Positions 26,925 to 36,383 are shown, numbered from the stretch's first letter. The stretch is 64,000 bases of DNA from Cognatishimia sp. WU-CL00825 (GCF_040364665.1 NZ_BAABWX010000008.1:1-64000), one strand, 5' to 3'. Translations and numbers: made by a program. Notes: generated by a model not told the origin, from the sequence alone.

Positions 26925-27749
26925 TTAGGCAAGGGTTTTGGCAAAATCATAAAGCGCGATGTCAGGCGCGCAAAGCTCGGTCAGACGCTGCATTTGTGCC
27001 TCGGTGTAATCCGGTTTGCGATCCGGGGCCGAATTCAGCTGCGCCATGCGCAGCTTCACGCCAAACAGATCACGGTAGCTTTGCATGAAATCTTCGATCT
27101 GCTCAAGAAATCCCACCAAAGCAAAGGTCGACAGGCGTGTTTTGGCCAGTTCAATTGCCGCGGGCAGCTCGGCCTCGGGGATGTCATTGCGTCCGGTCAG
27201 ATAGCGCAGATAGACCCGCGCGTGGCGGCGGGCCACATCACTTTCCAGATAGCTATCCAGATCGCCTTGGGTCACGCCGCTGCGTTGGGTCATGCGGTAA
27301 TTGGACACCATACGCGCCACCGGATCCCGCATCAGGGTGACATATTTATAGGTGTCGCCAAAATGTGCATGGGCTTTTTCAGACCAGAACACATGGCCGT
27401 GGATCAAGGCTGTGTCCCAGGCCATATGCTGCAAAAACAGCCCTTCGCGCAGATCAAAGGTCAGCTGGCCCGTGTCCAGATCCTCGTGGCATAGAAAGGC
27501 GTCATCCTTGTCAAATTCCATCATCGCCGCCGCGCGGCGGGTCGAGACCGCATCAATCACCCCAATGCGTTCATTAAACGGCACTGTGGCATACATCGCC
27601 TCTGACAAAGACGTGCCGCCACATTTGGGCATGTGAAAATAGACGCTGCGATGTTTGGGGGCACCGCCGGGAAGGCTGCGGCGGGCGCGCCCTCCGACAA
27701 TGGAAAGACGCCGTGTCAGACGTTCTTTGAATGGGGCTTTGCGCGCCAT
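26925..27749 (-). CDS. Sulfotransferase family 2-like protein
   Basis: A 274-residue sulfotransferase of a different subfamily from the two at 11.0 and 23.4 kb. It has VYFHMPKCGGTSLSEAM near residues 34-50, the PAPS-loop form seen in heparan 2-O-type (Sulfotransfer_2) enzymes. LIHGHVFWSEKAHAHFGD and the 3'-phosphate motif TLMRDPVARMVSNYRM follow. An AGGAGAG ribosome binding site lies 6 bases before ATG 27749. In the minus-strand operon with an acyltransferase, the polymerase and ExoF-like genes, so a role in modifying the same exopolysaccharide is likely. Confidence 0.85.
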   Translation of the reverse strand: MARKAPFKERLTRRLSIVGGRARRSLPGGAPKHRSVYFHMPKCGGTSLSEAMYATVPFNERIGVIDAVSTRRAAAMMEFDKDDAFLCHEDLDTGQLTFDLREGLFLQHMAWDTALIHGHVFWSEKAHAHFGDTYKYVTLMRDPVARMVSNYRMTQRSGVTQGDLDSYLESDVARRHARVYLRYLTGRNDIPEAELPAAIELAKTRLSTFALVGFLEQIEDFMQSYRDLFGVKLRMAQLNSAPDRKPDYTEAQMQRLTELCAPDIALYDFAKTLA

Positions 27750-27826
27750 AGCTGCTCTCCTGTTTCACCCGTTTCACGGGCGCTATCTGGTCCTGTTGTC
27801 AACACTGCGGCGCAAACCGCAAAAGA

Positions 27827-29788
27827 TCATGGCGCGGATGTGAGCCATCCGGCCTTGGCAGCCCGCTGCCCAAAGAGTTTGGCACCCGCAAGCGTCCAAT
27901 GGGTGTCGTCATACATCGCCTTCAGACGATCCGGGGTCACAATGGTGCAAGCCTTTGGGCTGTCATCACAGATCAGGCTGCGGCGTGACAGAAAGCCTGC
28001 CCCTGCGGCTTCGGCAATCTCTTGAATATCCGCATTGCGCGCCCGGGCCACCGGGTCTTCGAACTTGGGGGCCAAAGTGTTTAACTTGCTAAGGGCCGCC
28101 GCATCGCCGCTTTGGCGCAGATACCAATCAAACAAAGGCTGGGCGCCGCCCACATCAAATTCGGCGGTGCTGCCCGCCACAATCAGGGTCTTTCCCTGCC
28201 CTTTGAGGGCGCTCAGCATGGTGGCCAAAGCCGTGCGATATTCACGGTAATATCTGGGGGCAATCAAGATGGTATCGCTGGCGGCAAAATTGGGCGCAGC
28301 GCGCAGCAGTTCCAGATCTGCCTGCAGAGATTTGCGGTGCAGGTTAAAGCGGGCAAATTCGGTATTGGGGAACTGATCGCTGTTCAGGCTCAGCGCATTA
28401 AACAGATCTTTGGAATGGGAATCGCCAATAATCAGCACCTTGCGGGTGTTTTCACCGGTGAACCAAAGCGCGGTTTTTTCGGTTTCCGAGGCGCGCAAAG
28501 CGTTCCACGAGCCGATGTCTTCGTCCGGCGAAAGCGCATCAAGCGGGCCCCAGCTGGCCTGGGCCAGAACCGTATTGTCGATTTCGTTTTCCCCGTAAAG
28601 CGCCGCAAGGTTTTTCAGCTTGCCGGTGGGGGCAATTGTGCCGCTGATGATCAGGGCACACAGCAGGCACAGCGGCACCAGCGTCATGGTGACAATGCCC
28701 GCAAAAGGCTTGACGGACAGGCGAAAGCGAAAGGGTTTCTCGATCAGATAATAGCCGGTGATCGACAGGGCAAAGGTCAGCGCCACCCAGCTCGCCATAT
28801 CCACAAAACCCGGCGTGCCAATCTCGCGCAGGCGGCCAAAGGCAAAGATCGGGAAGTGCCACAGATACAGCGAATATGACAGCTTGCCCACATAGACCAC
28901 CGGCTTGGCCGACAGGGCCCGCGTGACCGGTTCGCCCGGGGCCATGAACCAGATCAAGCCGCTGGTGGCCAAAATAACCGGGATCGTGACAAAGCCCGGA
29001 TGTTGAATGGACACCAGATCCAGCATGACAATGCAGCCCAACAGCACCGCCAAAGACAGGCTGGGAATGATTTTATCCAGCAGCCCACCGCGCAGGGCAT
29101 TGGGCGCAGACCGGGACAAAAACGCCAGCACAGAGCCGGCCAGCATTTCCCAGGCCCGGCTGGTGGGGGCATAGAATGACAGAGCGGAATGTTCCTGGGT
29201 CAGCCATTGCGCCGCCAACAGGCTCAGCACCAGACAGCCCATCAGAATGAACAACGCGATGCGCTGGCTCCAGCACCGCAACATCACAATCAAAAGCGGC
29301 GGAAAGACCAGATAGAACTGTTCTTCGATCGCCAGACTCCAGGTGTGCAAAAACGGCTGCAGCAATCCAGATTGCGCGCCATATTCGCTAAGTTCAAAGA
29401 ACCAGAATGCGTTGCTGACAAAGAACAGCGCGCTGAGGATCGAATAGGCAAAGCGCTCAAGTTCGCTGGGCAAGAGCATAAACCAGGCCACCGGCAGGCT
29501 GCAGACCATCACCAACAGCAGGGGGGGCAAGATGCGTTTGGCGCGTCGCCAGTAAAATTGCAGAATGCTGATCTGGCCGGTCTTGCTGAATTCATCCACC
29601 AGAATTTGGGTGATCAGAAAGCCAGACAAAACAAAGAACAGATCCACCCCCAAAAACCCACCGGCCAGCAGAACCCCACCGCCCAGCTGAAGTTTCAAAT
29701 GATAGATCATCACCGAGATCACAGCGACGGCACGCATGCCATCAATCTCTGGGCGGTAGCTCTTGGGTTTTCCGTTCAAATGCGTCAT
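27827..29788 (-). CDS. Acyltransferase-3 with C-terminal SGNH domain (OafA-like)
   Basis: A 653-residue two-domain membrane O-acetyltransferase. The N-terminal ten-helix acyltransferase-3 domain (about residues 1-380) opens YRPEIDGMRAVAVISVMIYHL and includes FLGVDLFFVLSGFLIT and FYWRRAKRILPPL. After a linker helix a periplasmic SGNH domain begins with the nucleophile motif VLIIGDSHSKDLF near residue 450 and ends with the catalytic Asp-His pair in YDDTHWTLAGAKLFG near 630. In OafA-type enzymes the SGNH domain delivers acetyl to the exported sugar. First gene of the minus-strand operon running to the ExoF-like gene. Confidence 0.9.
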   Translation of the reverse strand: MTHLNGKPKSYRPEIDGMRAVAVISVMIYHLKLQLGGGVLLAGGFLGVDLFFVLSGFLITQILVDEFSKTGQISILQFYWRRAKRILPPLLLVMVCSLPVAWFMLLPSELERFAYSILSALFFVSNAFWFFELSEYGAQSGLLQPFLHTWSLAIEEQFYLVFPPLLIVMLRCWSQRIALFILMGCLVLSLLAAQWLTQEHSALSFYAPTSRAWEMLAGSVLAFLSRSAPNALRGGLLDKIIPSLSLAVLLGCIVMLDLVSIQHPGFVTIPVILATSGLIWFMAPGEPVTRALSAKPVVYVGKLSYSLYLWHFPIFAFGRLREIGTPGFVDMASWVALTFALSITGYYLIEKPFRFRLSVKPFAGIVTMTLVPLCLLCALIISGTIAPTGKLKNLAALYGENEIDNTVLAQASWGPLDALSPDEDIGSWNALRASETEKTALWFTGENTRKVLIIGDSHSKDLFNALSLNSDQFPNTEFARFNLHRKSLQADLELLRAAPNFAASDTILIAPRYYREYRTALATMLSALKGQGKTLIVAGSTAEFDVGGAQPLFDWYLRQSGDAAALSKLNTLAPKFEDPVARARNADIQEIAEAAGAGFLSRRSLICDDSPKACTIVTPDRLKAMYDDTHWTLAGAKLFGQRAAKAGWLTSAP

Positions 29789-29994
29789 TGAAATTTCTAC
29801 ATTGCCCAGGGGGAAAGGTTTGAGGTTGCCGCGTCAGCCCGACACCGCCGGTCCTTTGTGACAAGCCGTCAGTCTTCGGCCCCGTGTTTAGTTTTAATGC
29901 TCTGGAAAACCAAGTGATTATCGCGGATGCGCGGGGACAGGCCGGGAATGGCCCCATATCCTGCACAATGGGCGGCAATTTCCTAAAATGTAGA

Positions 29995-30030
29995 CAAAAA
30001 AAATCACCCCCGGAAAACTCCGGAGGTGAT
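29995..30030 (-). terminator. Rho-independent terminator of the short RTX protein gene
   Basis: ATCACCCCCGGA (30003-30014) pairs with TCCGGAGGTGAT (30019-30030), a 12-bp stem with one mismatch. On the minus strand it is followed by a run of eight or more T, 30 bases after the stop at 30060. Confidence 0.9.
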
Positions 30031-30059
30031 CTCGCCAATAAATTGGCAAATGTCTTAGC

Positions 30060-30587
30060 TTAGACGAACAGGTCGATCGCTTCTGCTTCGGTCAGACCTT
30101 CAAACAAGATGGACCCACCGGTATCCAGCTGGATCAAAGCACCTTTGGATGTTGTGGAAGAACCAGACATGCCAATGCCATCTTCGAGACGCAGCTCGTC
30201 GATACCAACTTCGAAGTCTTTGATCTTGCTGTTGCCTGTGGAGTTGTCGCCAAAGACAAATGTGTCTTCGTCTGCGCCGCCAAACAACATGTCGTTGCCT
30301 GTGCCGCCGGACAGTGTGTCGTTGCCGTTACCACCTGCAAGACGGTCATTGCCTTCGCCGCCGATCAGACGATCTTCACCGTCACCACCGGACAGTGTGT
30401 CGTCGCCGTCGCCGCCAGCCAGGTTGTCATTGCCTGTGCCGCCTTTGATTTTGTCATTGCCGGTGCCGCCACGAACATAGTCGTCGCCGCCAGCTGCGAT
30501 CACAACATCGTCGCCACCAAGGCCACGGACATCGCTGTCATTGTTGTCACCCTGAATTAGGTTTGCGCCATTACTAATTACAGTCAT
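30060..30587 (-). CDS. Short RTX calcium-binding protein
   Basis: A 175-residue protein that is almost entirely an RTX array. After a short N-terminus (MTVISNGANLIQGDNNDSD), about eight to nine GGxGxDxLxGG-type nonapeptides run from residue 25 to about 115. The end FVFGDNSTGNSKIKDFEVG, LRLEDG and the acidic hydrophobic tail AIDLFV resemble the C-terminal signals of type I secreted RTX proteins. There is no enzymatic domain. The GGAGGG ribosome binding site 7 bases before ATG 30587 and a strong terminator suggest a monocistronic, well-expressed gene next to exopolysaccharide genes. A matrix or cell-surface calcium-binding role is possible but not shown. Confidence 0.88.
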   Translation of the reverse strand: MTVISNGANLIQGDNNDSDVRGLGGDDVVIAAGGDDYVRGGTGNDKIKGGTGNDNLAGGDGDDTLSGGDGEDRLIGGEGNDRLAGGNGNDTLSGGTGNDMLFGGADEDTFVFGDNSTGNSKIKDFEVGIDELRLEDGIGMSGSSTTSKGALIQLDTGGSILFEGLTEAEAIDLFV

Positions 30588-31435
30588 TTAATTACCCTCC
30601 GTTACATTATGAATTTGATAGTATATGAGACCGGTTCTCTCAACCAGATATTTAACACATTTTCGCCATATTTTCAGAGCAAAATTTTTTGAGAAACCTC
30701 CATCAAATCAAACCGCTGCTGTCTCTCTGGCTCAAGTCGCAGGGGTTTTGATGACTGCATTTGCAGGGTCATAAAATAACCTTCTCGCCTTTAACGGGAT
30801 ATTCGTGAAACATTTCATGCAGAGCGCTGCCCCCGGCTAAAATTCTCTATGCAATGCAAACCCATAGCCAATTGCCACCGGCCCTTTCCACAGATCTGGC
30901 AGGGGGCGTTTGACCCAAATGCGATCCCACGCAGAGGCCCCGACAGGTAAATCTACACTCAAAATGAGATAAACCTGCCAATTTATTGATGTTTTTCTAG
31001 GGGGTTAACACTTTTTGCACGGATCCATTCTCTGGCCTGTCGGATTTTACGCGCACATTCCTGGGTGATCTTGTGCCCCCGGGGCAGATCACCGGGCAGA
31101 ATCCGGGGGGCAAGCATTTTGGAATTGAAAACCAACCAGTCTGCAATCTTGCCATAAGACCTTGTCAGGGATATCAATCACAGGTTGAGTCATCCAGCGA
31201 CCTTCCTGCAAGGCCAGGACAAAGACCAAGGAAAAGGGGCGCGCGGTTTCGTCACAATCCCGCCGCATTGTTGCCGCAGATAAAACAGAGTGTTTCGCGT
31301 CTGACAGGGCGGTTTTACCGGTGATTTCCACCGCTCTGGCCCGGCTCTGCCAGATATCGATTCCCCGGGACCGAATCGGTGCTGACCACATGTGCTACAG
31401 CCGCGCCTGACACCAAAGCCAGAACCGCAAACAGC
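30588..31435. other. Long intergenic region, possibly holding a decayed gene
   Basis: About 850 bases, relatively AT-rich near 30600-30750, with no intact gene I can support. On the minus strand between about 31000 and 31435 three short reading frames follow one another: a hydrophobic, signal-peptide-like stretch (VLALVSGAAVA near 31400), then an open frame at 31089-31391, then one at 30983-31177 with many basic residues (ECARKIRQAREW). Frame changes between neighbouring segments would fit a frameshifted small secreted protein, but I recognise no family. The rest should hold the promoter of the short RTX gene. Confidence 0.3.
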
Positions 31436-31467
31436 AAAAAATCCGCCTCGAGATCGGGGCGGATTTT
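31436..31467 (-). terminator. Rho-independent terminator of exoY
   Basis: AAAATCCGCC (31438-31447) and GGCGGATTTT (31458-31467) form a perfect 10-bp stem. On the minus strand it is followed by a T-run (complement of 31436-31441), 57 bases after the exoY stop at 31524. A smaller hairpin AGCGCG/CGCGCT lies at 31501-31518. Confidence 0.88.
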
Positions 31468-31523
31468 CAGGAAATATTTAGTGGGTATCTGGTTGAATTC
31501 AGCGCGGATTTTCGCGCTTTCCC

Positions 31524-32192
31524 CTAGCGGCCGGTGCGGTTCAACACGGCCCCTGCGGTGCGCAGAATGATGCTCATATCACCGGCCACAGACTGGGTGG
31601 TGACATATTCCATATCCATCTGCACACGCTCGTCATAGTCGACATCATTGCGACCAGAGACCTGCCACAGACCGGTGATGCCGGGCTTGGAAGACAGGTA
31701 GCACCATTCATAACCTTGGTATTTGCACATCTCTTTGCGGGTCACAGGACGCGGGCCAACAAAGCTCATTTCGCCCAGCAAAACGTTCCAGATTTGCGGC
31801 AGCTCATCCAGGCTGGTTTCGCGCAGGATACGCCCCAGACGGGTGATGCGCGGATCATTGGTCAGTTTGAAATCCCGGTTCCATTCTGCGGCGGCTTCCG
31901 GATTGGACGCCAGATAGTCTTCCAGCACCGCTTCGGCATTATGCACCATGGTGCGGATCTTCCAGCAGCGGAATTCCTTATTGTCTTTGCCCACGCGCAC
32001 ATGGCCAAAAAAGCCCGGGCCGCCATCGCGGCGCGTCAGCACATATAAGACCGCAATCACCGGCAGGATCGCTGGCAGGATCACAACAGCCAACACAAGA
32101 TCCATCACGCGTTTCACGCGGGCTTTTCTTACCTGCACACGTTTTTTCGCGCGGTCGTTATAGGCTTTCACATGTGCTTCTGAAAAGTCCAT
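31524..32192 (-). CDS. exoY: Undecaprenyl-phosphate sugar phosphotransferase (ExoY type)
   Basis: Starts repeat-unit synthesis by moving a sugar-1-phosphate (galactose in rhizobial ExoY) to undecaprenyl phosphate at the inner membrane. The 222-residue length is typical of short ExoY-type enzymes. One membrane helix (about residues 28-50, LVLAVVILPAILPVIAVLYVL) precedes the catalytic domain. Family motifs KIRTMVHNAE, TNDPRITRLGRILRETSLDELPQ, LGEMSFVGPRPV and KPGITGLWQVSGRNDVDYDERV are intact. An AAGGGA ribosome binding site sits before ATG 32192. It stands alone between two long non-coding stretches with a clear terminator, so it has its own promoter. Confidence 0.96.
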   Translation of the reverse strand: MDFSEAHVKAYNDRAKKRVQVRKARVKRVMDLVLAVVILPAILPVIAVLYVLTRRDGGPGFFGHVRVGKDNKEFRCWKIRTMVHNAEAVLEDYLASNPEAAAEWNRDFKLTNDPRITRLGRILRETSLDELPQIWNVLLGEMSFVGPRPVTRKEMCKYQGYEWCYLSSKPGITGLWQVSGRNDVDYDERVQMDMEYVTTQSVAGDMSIILRTAGAVLNRTGR

Positions 32193-32714
32193 TCTCTATC
32201 CCTTCACGACAGTCAAACACGGGCTCTTAACCCAGTCACAAACCAAATTCATACAAACTAACTCGATGTCGTTGCCATCTCGCTCTATGGCAAGAATGTG
32301 GCACTCATATTAAAGTGCAAGTCTTTCAGAGAAAAGGGCTCAGGTGGATTAGCCCTAAAGCGTGTTTTTTGTGCAGCTGCAGCAGAAATGCTGCAAATGC
32401 AAAAGATGTGCGTTACAAACGATGGTGGCTCAATTTGAGACAAAAACCCCTTGTTTATTGGTATTTATGGGCCTTCAGCGTGGTGAAAACCCGGCGGACA
32501 TCTTTTTTGGGGCCGATCTGGAAAACCAGCCAACACCCTTTGAATACAGAGTGGAAACACATTGTACAAGCTTGGGAAACAAAACAATAAGGCGGAAATT
32601 GGGCATATAGTTGCCGATATTTAGACGGCCACGGCACAGCCCTCATCAAGCACAGTTTAATTCGAATCGTTCACACCTGCTCTTTGCAGCTGCAGCACCC
32701 TCGGGCACGGCGCC
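32193..32714. other. Intergenic region upstream of exoY
   Basis: About 520 bases with lower G+C than the neighbouring genes. Short open frames on both strands lack ribosome binding sites, family features and normal codon use, so I call no gene. Divided between the exoY promoter and the 3' flank of the phosphatase gene, it is longer than a simple promoter needs and could hold regulatory sites or an unrecognised small RNA; I cannot point to one. Confidence 0.4.
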
Positions 32715-33452
32715 CTATGGGGTTTGTACAAACCGCAGGTCATCGCCGGCAAAAACCGCCGCCGTCAAACGGCCGGTGGCATAGGCCCCGGTGTCGATGG
32801 CAATGCGCTGCTGTTGCACCAGAGGCTGGGTTACAATGGTGTGGCCATGGATCAGCCAGGCCCCATCGCGGCGCGGCTGTCGCACAAACTCTGGATGTTC
32901 CCAGATCAAGCTGGATTCATCTTGGGTTTCAATGTCCTGGCGCGGGTCCGCCCCGGCATGGGTGACATAAAGCATGCCGTTGCGCGCAAACAGCGGCAGG
33001 GCGCGCATCCAATGGATGCTGTCTTCGCCCATGATGTCGATCAGCTGGTCGCGGGCGCGCAACCGATCATCCTGCTGCACCGCCACCCCATAGCTGGCCA
33101 AAGTATCAGCCCCGCCATAGCGCAGCCAGCGCGCGCCATTGCGATTGGGCTGGTCCAGAAAACTCAGACACATGCGTTCGTGATTGCCCATCAGACAGGT
33201 TGCGCCGGGCAGATCCTGCAACAGGCGCAGCACCGCCGCGCTGTCAGGGCCGCGATCAATATAATCCCCGACAAAGACCAGGGGCAGGCCAGGGGCCTCG
33301 GTCTCAAGCTGCCGCAACAGACCTTCCAGCAAATCCGCCCGCCCGTGCAGGTCGCCAATCACCACAAAATCATGCGCCAGATGCAAAGGCGCAGTCTCTG
33401 CCTCTGACGCGGCCCCCGACAGCGCCCCTTGTAACTTTTTGAAAAACACCAC
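32715..33452 (-). CDS. Metallophosphoesterase (PrpA/PrpB-like serine/threonine phosphatase)
   Basis: A 245-residue cytosolic phosphatase of the calcineurin-like superfamily. Metal-binding motifs are complete: GDLHGR near residue 33, GDYIDRGPDS near 62, GNHERM near 94, and the later His in YVTHAG and IHGHT. It starts at GTG 33452. Bacterial PPP-type enzymes like this can act on phosphoproteins or on diadenosine nucleotides. Its position between exoY and the RTX glycanase hints at a link to polysaccharide control, for example opposing the Wzc-type kinase, but tyrosine specificity is not indicated by family. Confidence 0.88.
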   Translation of the reverse strand: MVFFKKLQGALSGAASEAETAPLHLAHDFVVIGDLHGRADLLEGLLRQLETEAPGLPLVFVGDYIDRGPDSAAVLRLLQDLPGATCLMGNHERMCLSFLDQPNRNGARWLRYGGADTLASYGVAVQQDDRLRARDQLIDIMGEDSIHWMRALPLFARNGMLYVTHAGADPRQDIETQDESSLIWEHPEFVRQPRRDGAWLIHGHTIVTQPLVQQQRIAIDTGAYATGRLTAAVFAGDDLRFVQTP

Positions 33453-33530
33453 TGTGCCCCGGCCCCAATTCTTTGCTTTCCAAAAGATATAGCGCAGCTG
33501 TGCCCCGGGGGAAATCGGGGGAGATCTGGC

Positions 33531-36383
33531 TTAGATCAGAAAGATATCATCCAGGCTGACGCCGGTGCCATAAAACAGGGCGGTCTCTCCGGTCGGCAAA
33601 AAGGCGATGCTGATCTTATTGTCCACAATCGACACCGCATAATCAGCCAGATCCCCGCTTACATCCACCTCGATGCGTTCGCCGGCCTGATAGTCCTGAA
33701 TGAGATCCCGATCGATTTCTTCAAACACAAACTGAAATACATCTTCGCCACTGCCGCCGCGATAGCGGTCACGCCCTGCGCCCCCATCCAGCGTATCCGC
33801 GCCTGCGCCGCCAACCAGCAGGTCATTGCCCAGCTCGCCCAGCAGTAAGTCGTCGTCATTATTGCCGATCAGCTTGTCGTTGCCATCGCCGCCATACAAC
33901 GTGTCATTGCCATTGCCGCCGATCATCACGTCTTTGCCTGCGCCGCCAGCCAGCAAGTCATCGCCATGGCTGGCCACAATGCGATCATCGCCCGCGCCAC
34001 CTTTCAGGGTGTCCGCAGCGCCGCGGCCCACCAGCGTGTCATTGCCCGCGCCGCCATCCAGAATATCGCCATCATTGCTGGCGCGCAGACTGTCATTGCC
34101 CAGCCCGCCAAACAGCGCATCAATGCCCGCACCGCCCATCAGCGTGTCGTTACCAGCTTCGCCATAAAGCGAGTCACCGCCTTCGCTGCCGCTGTCACTT
34201 AGGTAATCATCGCCATTCCAGCCAAAAACATAGTCAACACCCGCGCCGCCATCCAGGCTGTCATTGCCATCCATGCCCGCCAAAGTATCAGAGCCGCCCG
34301 CCCCCAGAATGGTGTCATCAAAGACGGTGCCCGAACTGAGGTTATTCTGATCATCGCCGTGCAGGTACAGACCACCGGTCAAATCCCAGACCGTGCCATC
34401 GGCAAACATCAGGCGTTCCATATAGCTGCCCACGTCCTGGCCACCGATGCCCGGGGCCACTTTGATTGAGAAGAATTCGGTGCCGCTCGCGTCCACCAGC
34501 ACAATGTGCCAGCGCGCCCAATCGATATAGCTGCGGATTTCATGCGCATTCACATCAATCAGGTGGATGGTATCAATGCCCTCATCCGGGCGCTCGATGA
34601 TCAAATCATGGGACGCGGTGATCGCGCCATCGCCGCGGCGCAACACATAGGTGTCATCCCCCAGACCGCCCACCAGCGTGTCATTGCCCGCGCCGCCATC
34701 CAACACATCATTGCCCGCCGCGCCAATCAGGTAATCATCGCCCGCGCCCCCCAGCAAAGTGTCATCGCCGCCTTGGCCGTTCATCGTGGTGGAGTGCGCG
34801 TTGCCTGTCAGGTGGTTGGCAGCGCCATCCCCCACAAGCGTGGCGCTGTCTTCCGCCCCCAGCACCAGATCGGCGGTGCCCAGGTCGCTGACCCGCCAGA
34901 TTGTATCGCCATAGAGCTGCAAACGGCCAAACTGGCTGGTGTGCAACAGCCCGTTTTCAAAATCACCATAGGCGCTCATGTCGCTGGCTCGGGGCAGGGC
35001 GGCCAGCCCCGGGATGTCATAAACCCGCACATAATCAATATCAAAAGACGCGCCATTTGGCGTGCTGCCATCCGCCCCGCCATCCCAGCCGCCAATCGCC
35101 AGGTTCAACCGCAGCGCCATGTCCTGATGCATATTGTCAGGGGTGGCGACCTCAAACATCACCCGGCCATCCAGAGTAAAACTGATGGTTTCAGGTGTCC
35201 ACATCATACCATAGGTGTGAAAATCTGTGCTCAGATCCGGCACCAGCCAGGACAGAGCTGCCGTCACCTTATCGCCCCAGACCGGCGCATGTACCGCCGC
35301 GCGATAGACATCGCTCATGCTGCCCAAGGCCTCGAGAATATCGATCTCGGGCGGCCATGAAAAATCAGCAGGCGCCAACCAAAAGGCCGGCCACAGCCCT
35401 TGGCCTTCGGGGATTTTGGCGCGAATTTCATAATAGCCATAGGTCTGATCAAAGGTCCCATGGGTTTCCAGCAGGCCCGAGATCCAGTCTTCGGGGATTT
35501 CATCCTGCAAATGATCTGGGGTGCGCTGTGCGGTGATCGACAGCACGCCATTATTGACGCTGAACGGATTGACCCCGTAGGGCGTGCCATCAGCTGCAGT
35601 CGCATTTTGATCGATATAGCTATGAAAGCGACTGCCGCCCCGCGCCAGGCTGGCCGCAACCGGATGCCCGTTGCTGGGCGCAGTGTTCCAATCGCCATCG
35701 GTCAATGAACGATAGCTGTCAAAATTATCTTCAAACGTCAGAGTGGCCCCAGCCAGAAAATCCGGGCTGGCAAAATTCAGCAGAAAATCTGCAGCATCCA
35801 GATCATCCAACGCCACGCCCTCAAGCGTGATCGACTGGTCGTCTGACAGGGTGATCACAACCCCTGTGCCCGTGTCCGTCGACAGGGCCAGAATATCAGC
35901 AAAGCTGGTGAGGCCTGCGCCCCAGATGGTCAGCACATCCTCGCCGGCCACAAAATCCGTGATGATGTCATGGCCATCGCCGACTTCGATATAAAAGCTG
36001 TCTTTGCCAGCCCCGCCGGTCAGCGTGTCATTGCCCCCGCCGCCATCAATGGCCTGGGTGCCACCGCGCGCAGTGATCTTATTGTCCAGATCATTGCCCT
36101 TGATGGTGTGCCAGTTGGAGACCCCTTTGAACAACAGATCCTCGACATTGTCGGGCATTTCCACCGACCGCCAGGCCCAGATGGTGTCATGGCCGCCGTC
36201 TTCTTCCTCGATGATGGTGGCATCGGGTTTGAACAACCGATACTGATCATTGCCATCGCCGCCCACCAGGGTCGCGCCATTGGCCTTGCTGAAAATATAA
36301 TCATTGCCGCCCTGCGCCTCGACCGTGTCATCCGATTGAGTGGCACGCAGGGTATCTCGGGCGGCGGTTCCGGTGATCAGCAT
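33531..36383 (-). CDS. RTX-tagged GH16 glycanase (ExsH-like)
   Basis: A 950-residue extracellular beta-glycanase secreted by type I export: no Sec signal, RTX repeats at both ends. An N-terminal RTX-like domain (about residues 1-165, TGTAARDTLRATQSDDTVEA) precedes the GH16 domain (about 215-460). The catalytic EIDILE motif is Glu346-Glu351 in WPPEIDILEALG, preceded by YGYYEIRAKIPEGQGLWPAFWL. The C-terminal half carries over ten GGxGxDxLxGG nonapeptides, then GEDVFQFVFEEID and a hydrophobic end. The layout parallels Sinorhizobium ExsH, which cleaves succinoglycan and is secreted by PrsDE. The protein forms a pair with the Sec-exported GH16 enzyme encoded at 12.0-14.0 kb. Confidence 0.92.
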   Translation of the reverse strand: MLITGTAARDTLRATQSDDTVEAQGGNDYIFSKANGATLVGGDGNDQYRLFKPDATIIEEEDGGHDTIWAWRSVEMPDNVEDLLFKGVSNWHTIKGNDLDNKITARGGTQAIDGGGGNDTLTGGAGKDSFYIEVGDGHDIITDFVAGEDVLTIWGAGLTSFADILALSTDTGTGVVITLSDDQSITLEGVALDDLDAADFLLNFASPDFLAGATLTFEDNFDSYRSLTDGDWNTAPSNGHPVAASLARGGSRFHSYIDQNATAADGTPYGVNPFSVNNGVLSITAQRTPDHLQDEIPEDWISGLLETHGTFDQTYGYYEIRAKIPEGQGLWPAFWLAPADFSWPPEIDILEALGSMSDVYRAAVHAPVWGDKVTAALSWLVPDLSTDFHTYGMMWTPETISFTLDGRVMFEVATPDNMHQDMALRLNLAIGGWDGGADGSTPNGASFDIDYVRVYDIPGLAALPRASDMSAYGDFENGLLHTSQFGRLQLYGDTIWRVSDLGTADLVLGAEDSATLVGDGAANHLTGNAHSTTMNGQGGDDTLLGGAGDDYLIGAAGNDVLDGGAGNDTLVGGLGDDTYVLRRGDGAITASHDLIIERPDEGIDTIHLIDVNAHEIRSYIDWARWHIVLVDASGTEFFSIKVAPGIGGQDVGSYMERLMFADGTVWDLTGGLYLHGDDQNNLSSGTVFDDTILGAGGSDTLAGMDGNDSLDGGAGVDYVFGWNGDDYLSDSGSEGGDSLYGEAGNDTLMGGAGIDALFGGLGNDSLRASNDGDILDGGAGNDTLVGRGAADTLKGGAGDDRIVASHGDDLLAGGAGKDVMIGGNGNDTLYGGDGNDKLIGNNDDDLLLGELGNDLLVGGAGADTLDGGAGRDRYRGGSGEDVFQFVFEEIDRDLIQDYQAGERIEVDVSGDLADYAVSIVDNKISIAFLPTGETALFYGTGVSLDDIFLI

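Noticed and set aside
33800-34800. Regularly spaced short repeats that could suggest a CRISPR array
   Set aside because: The periodicity is 27 bases, in frame, and encodes GGxGxDxLxGG calcium-binding repeats. There are no conserved direct repeats with unique spacers.
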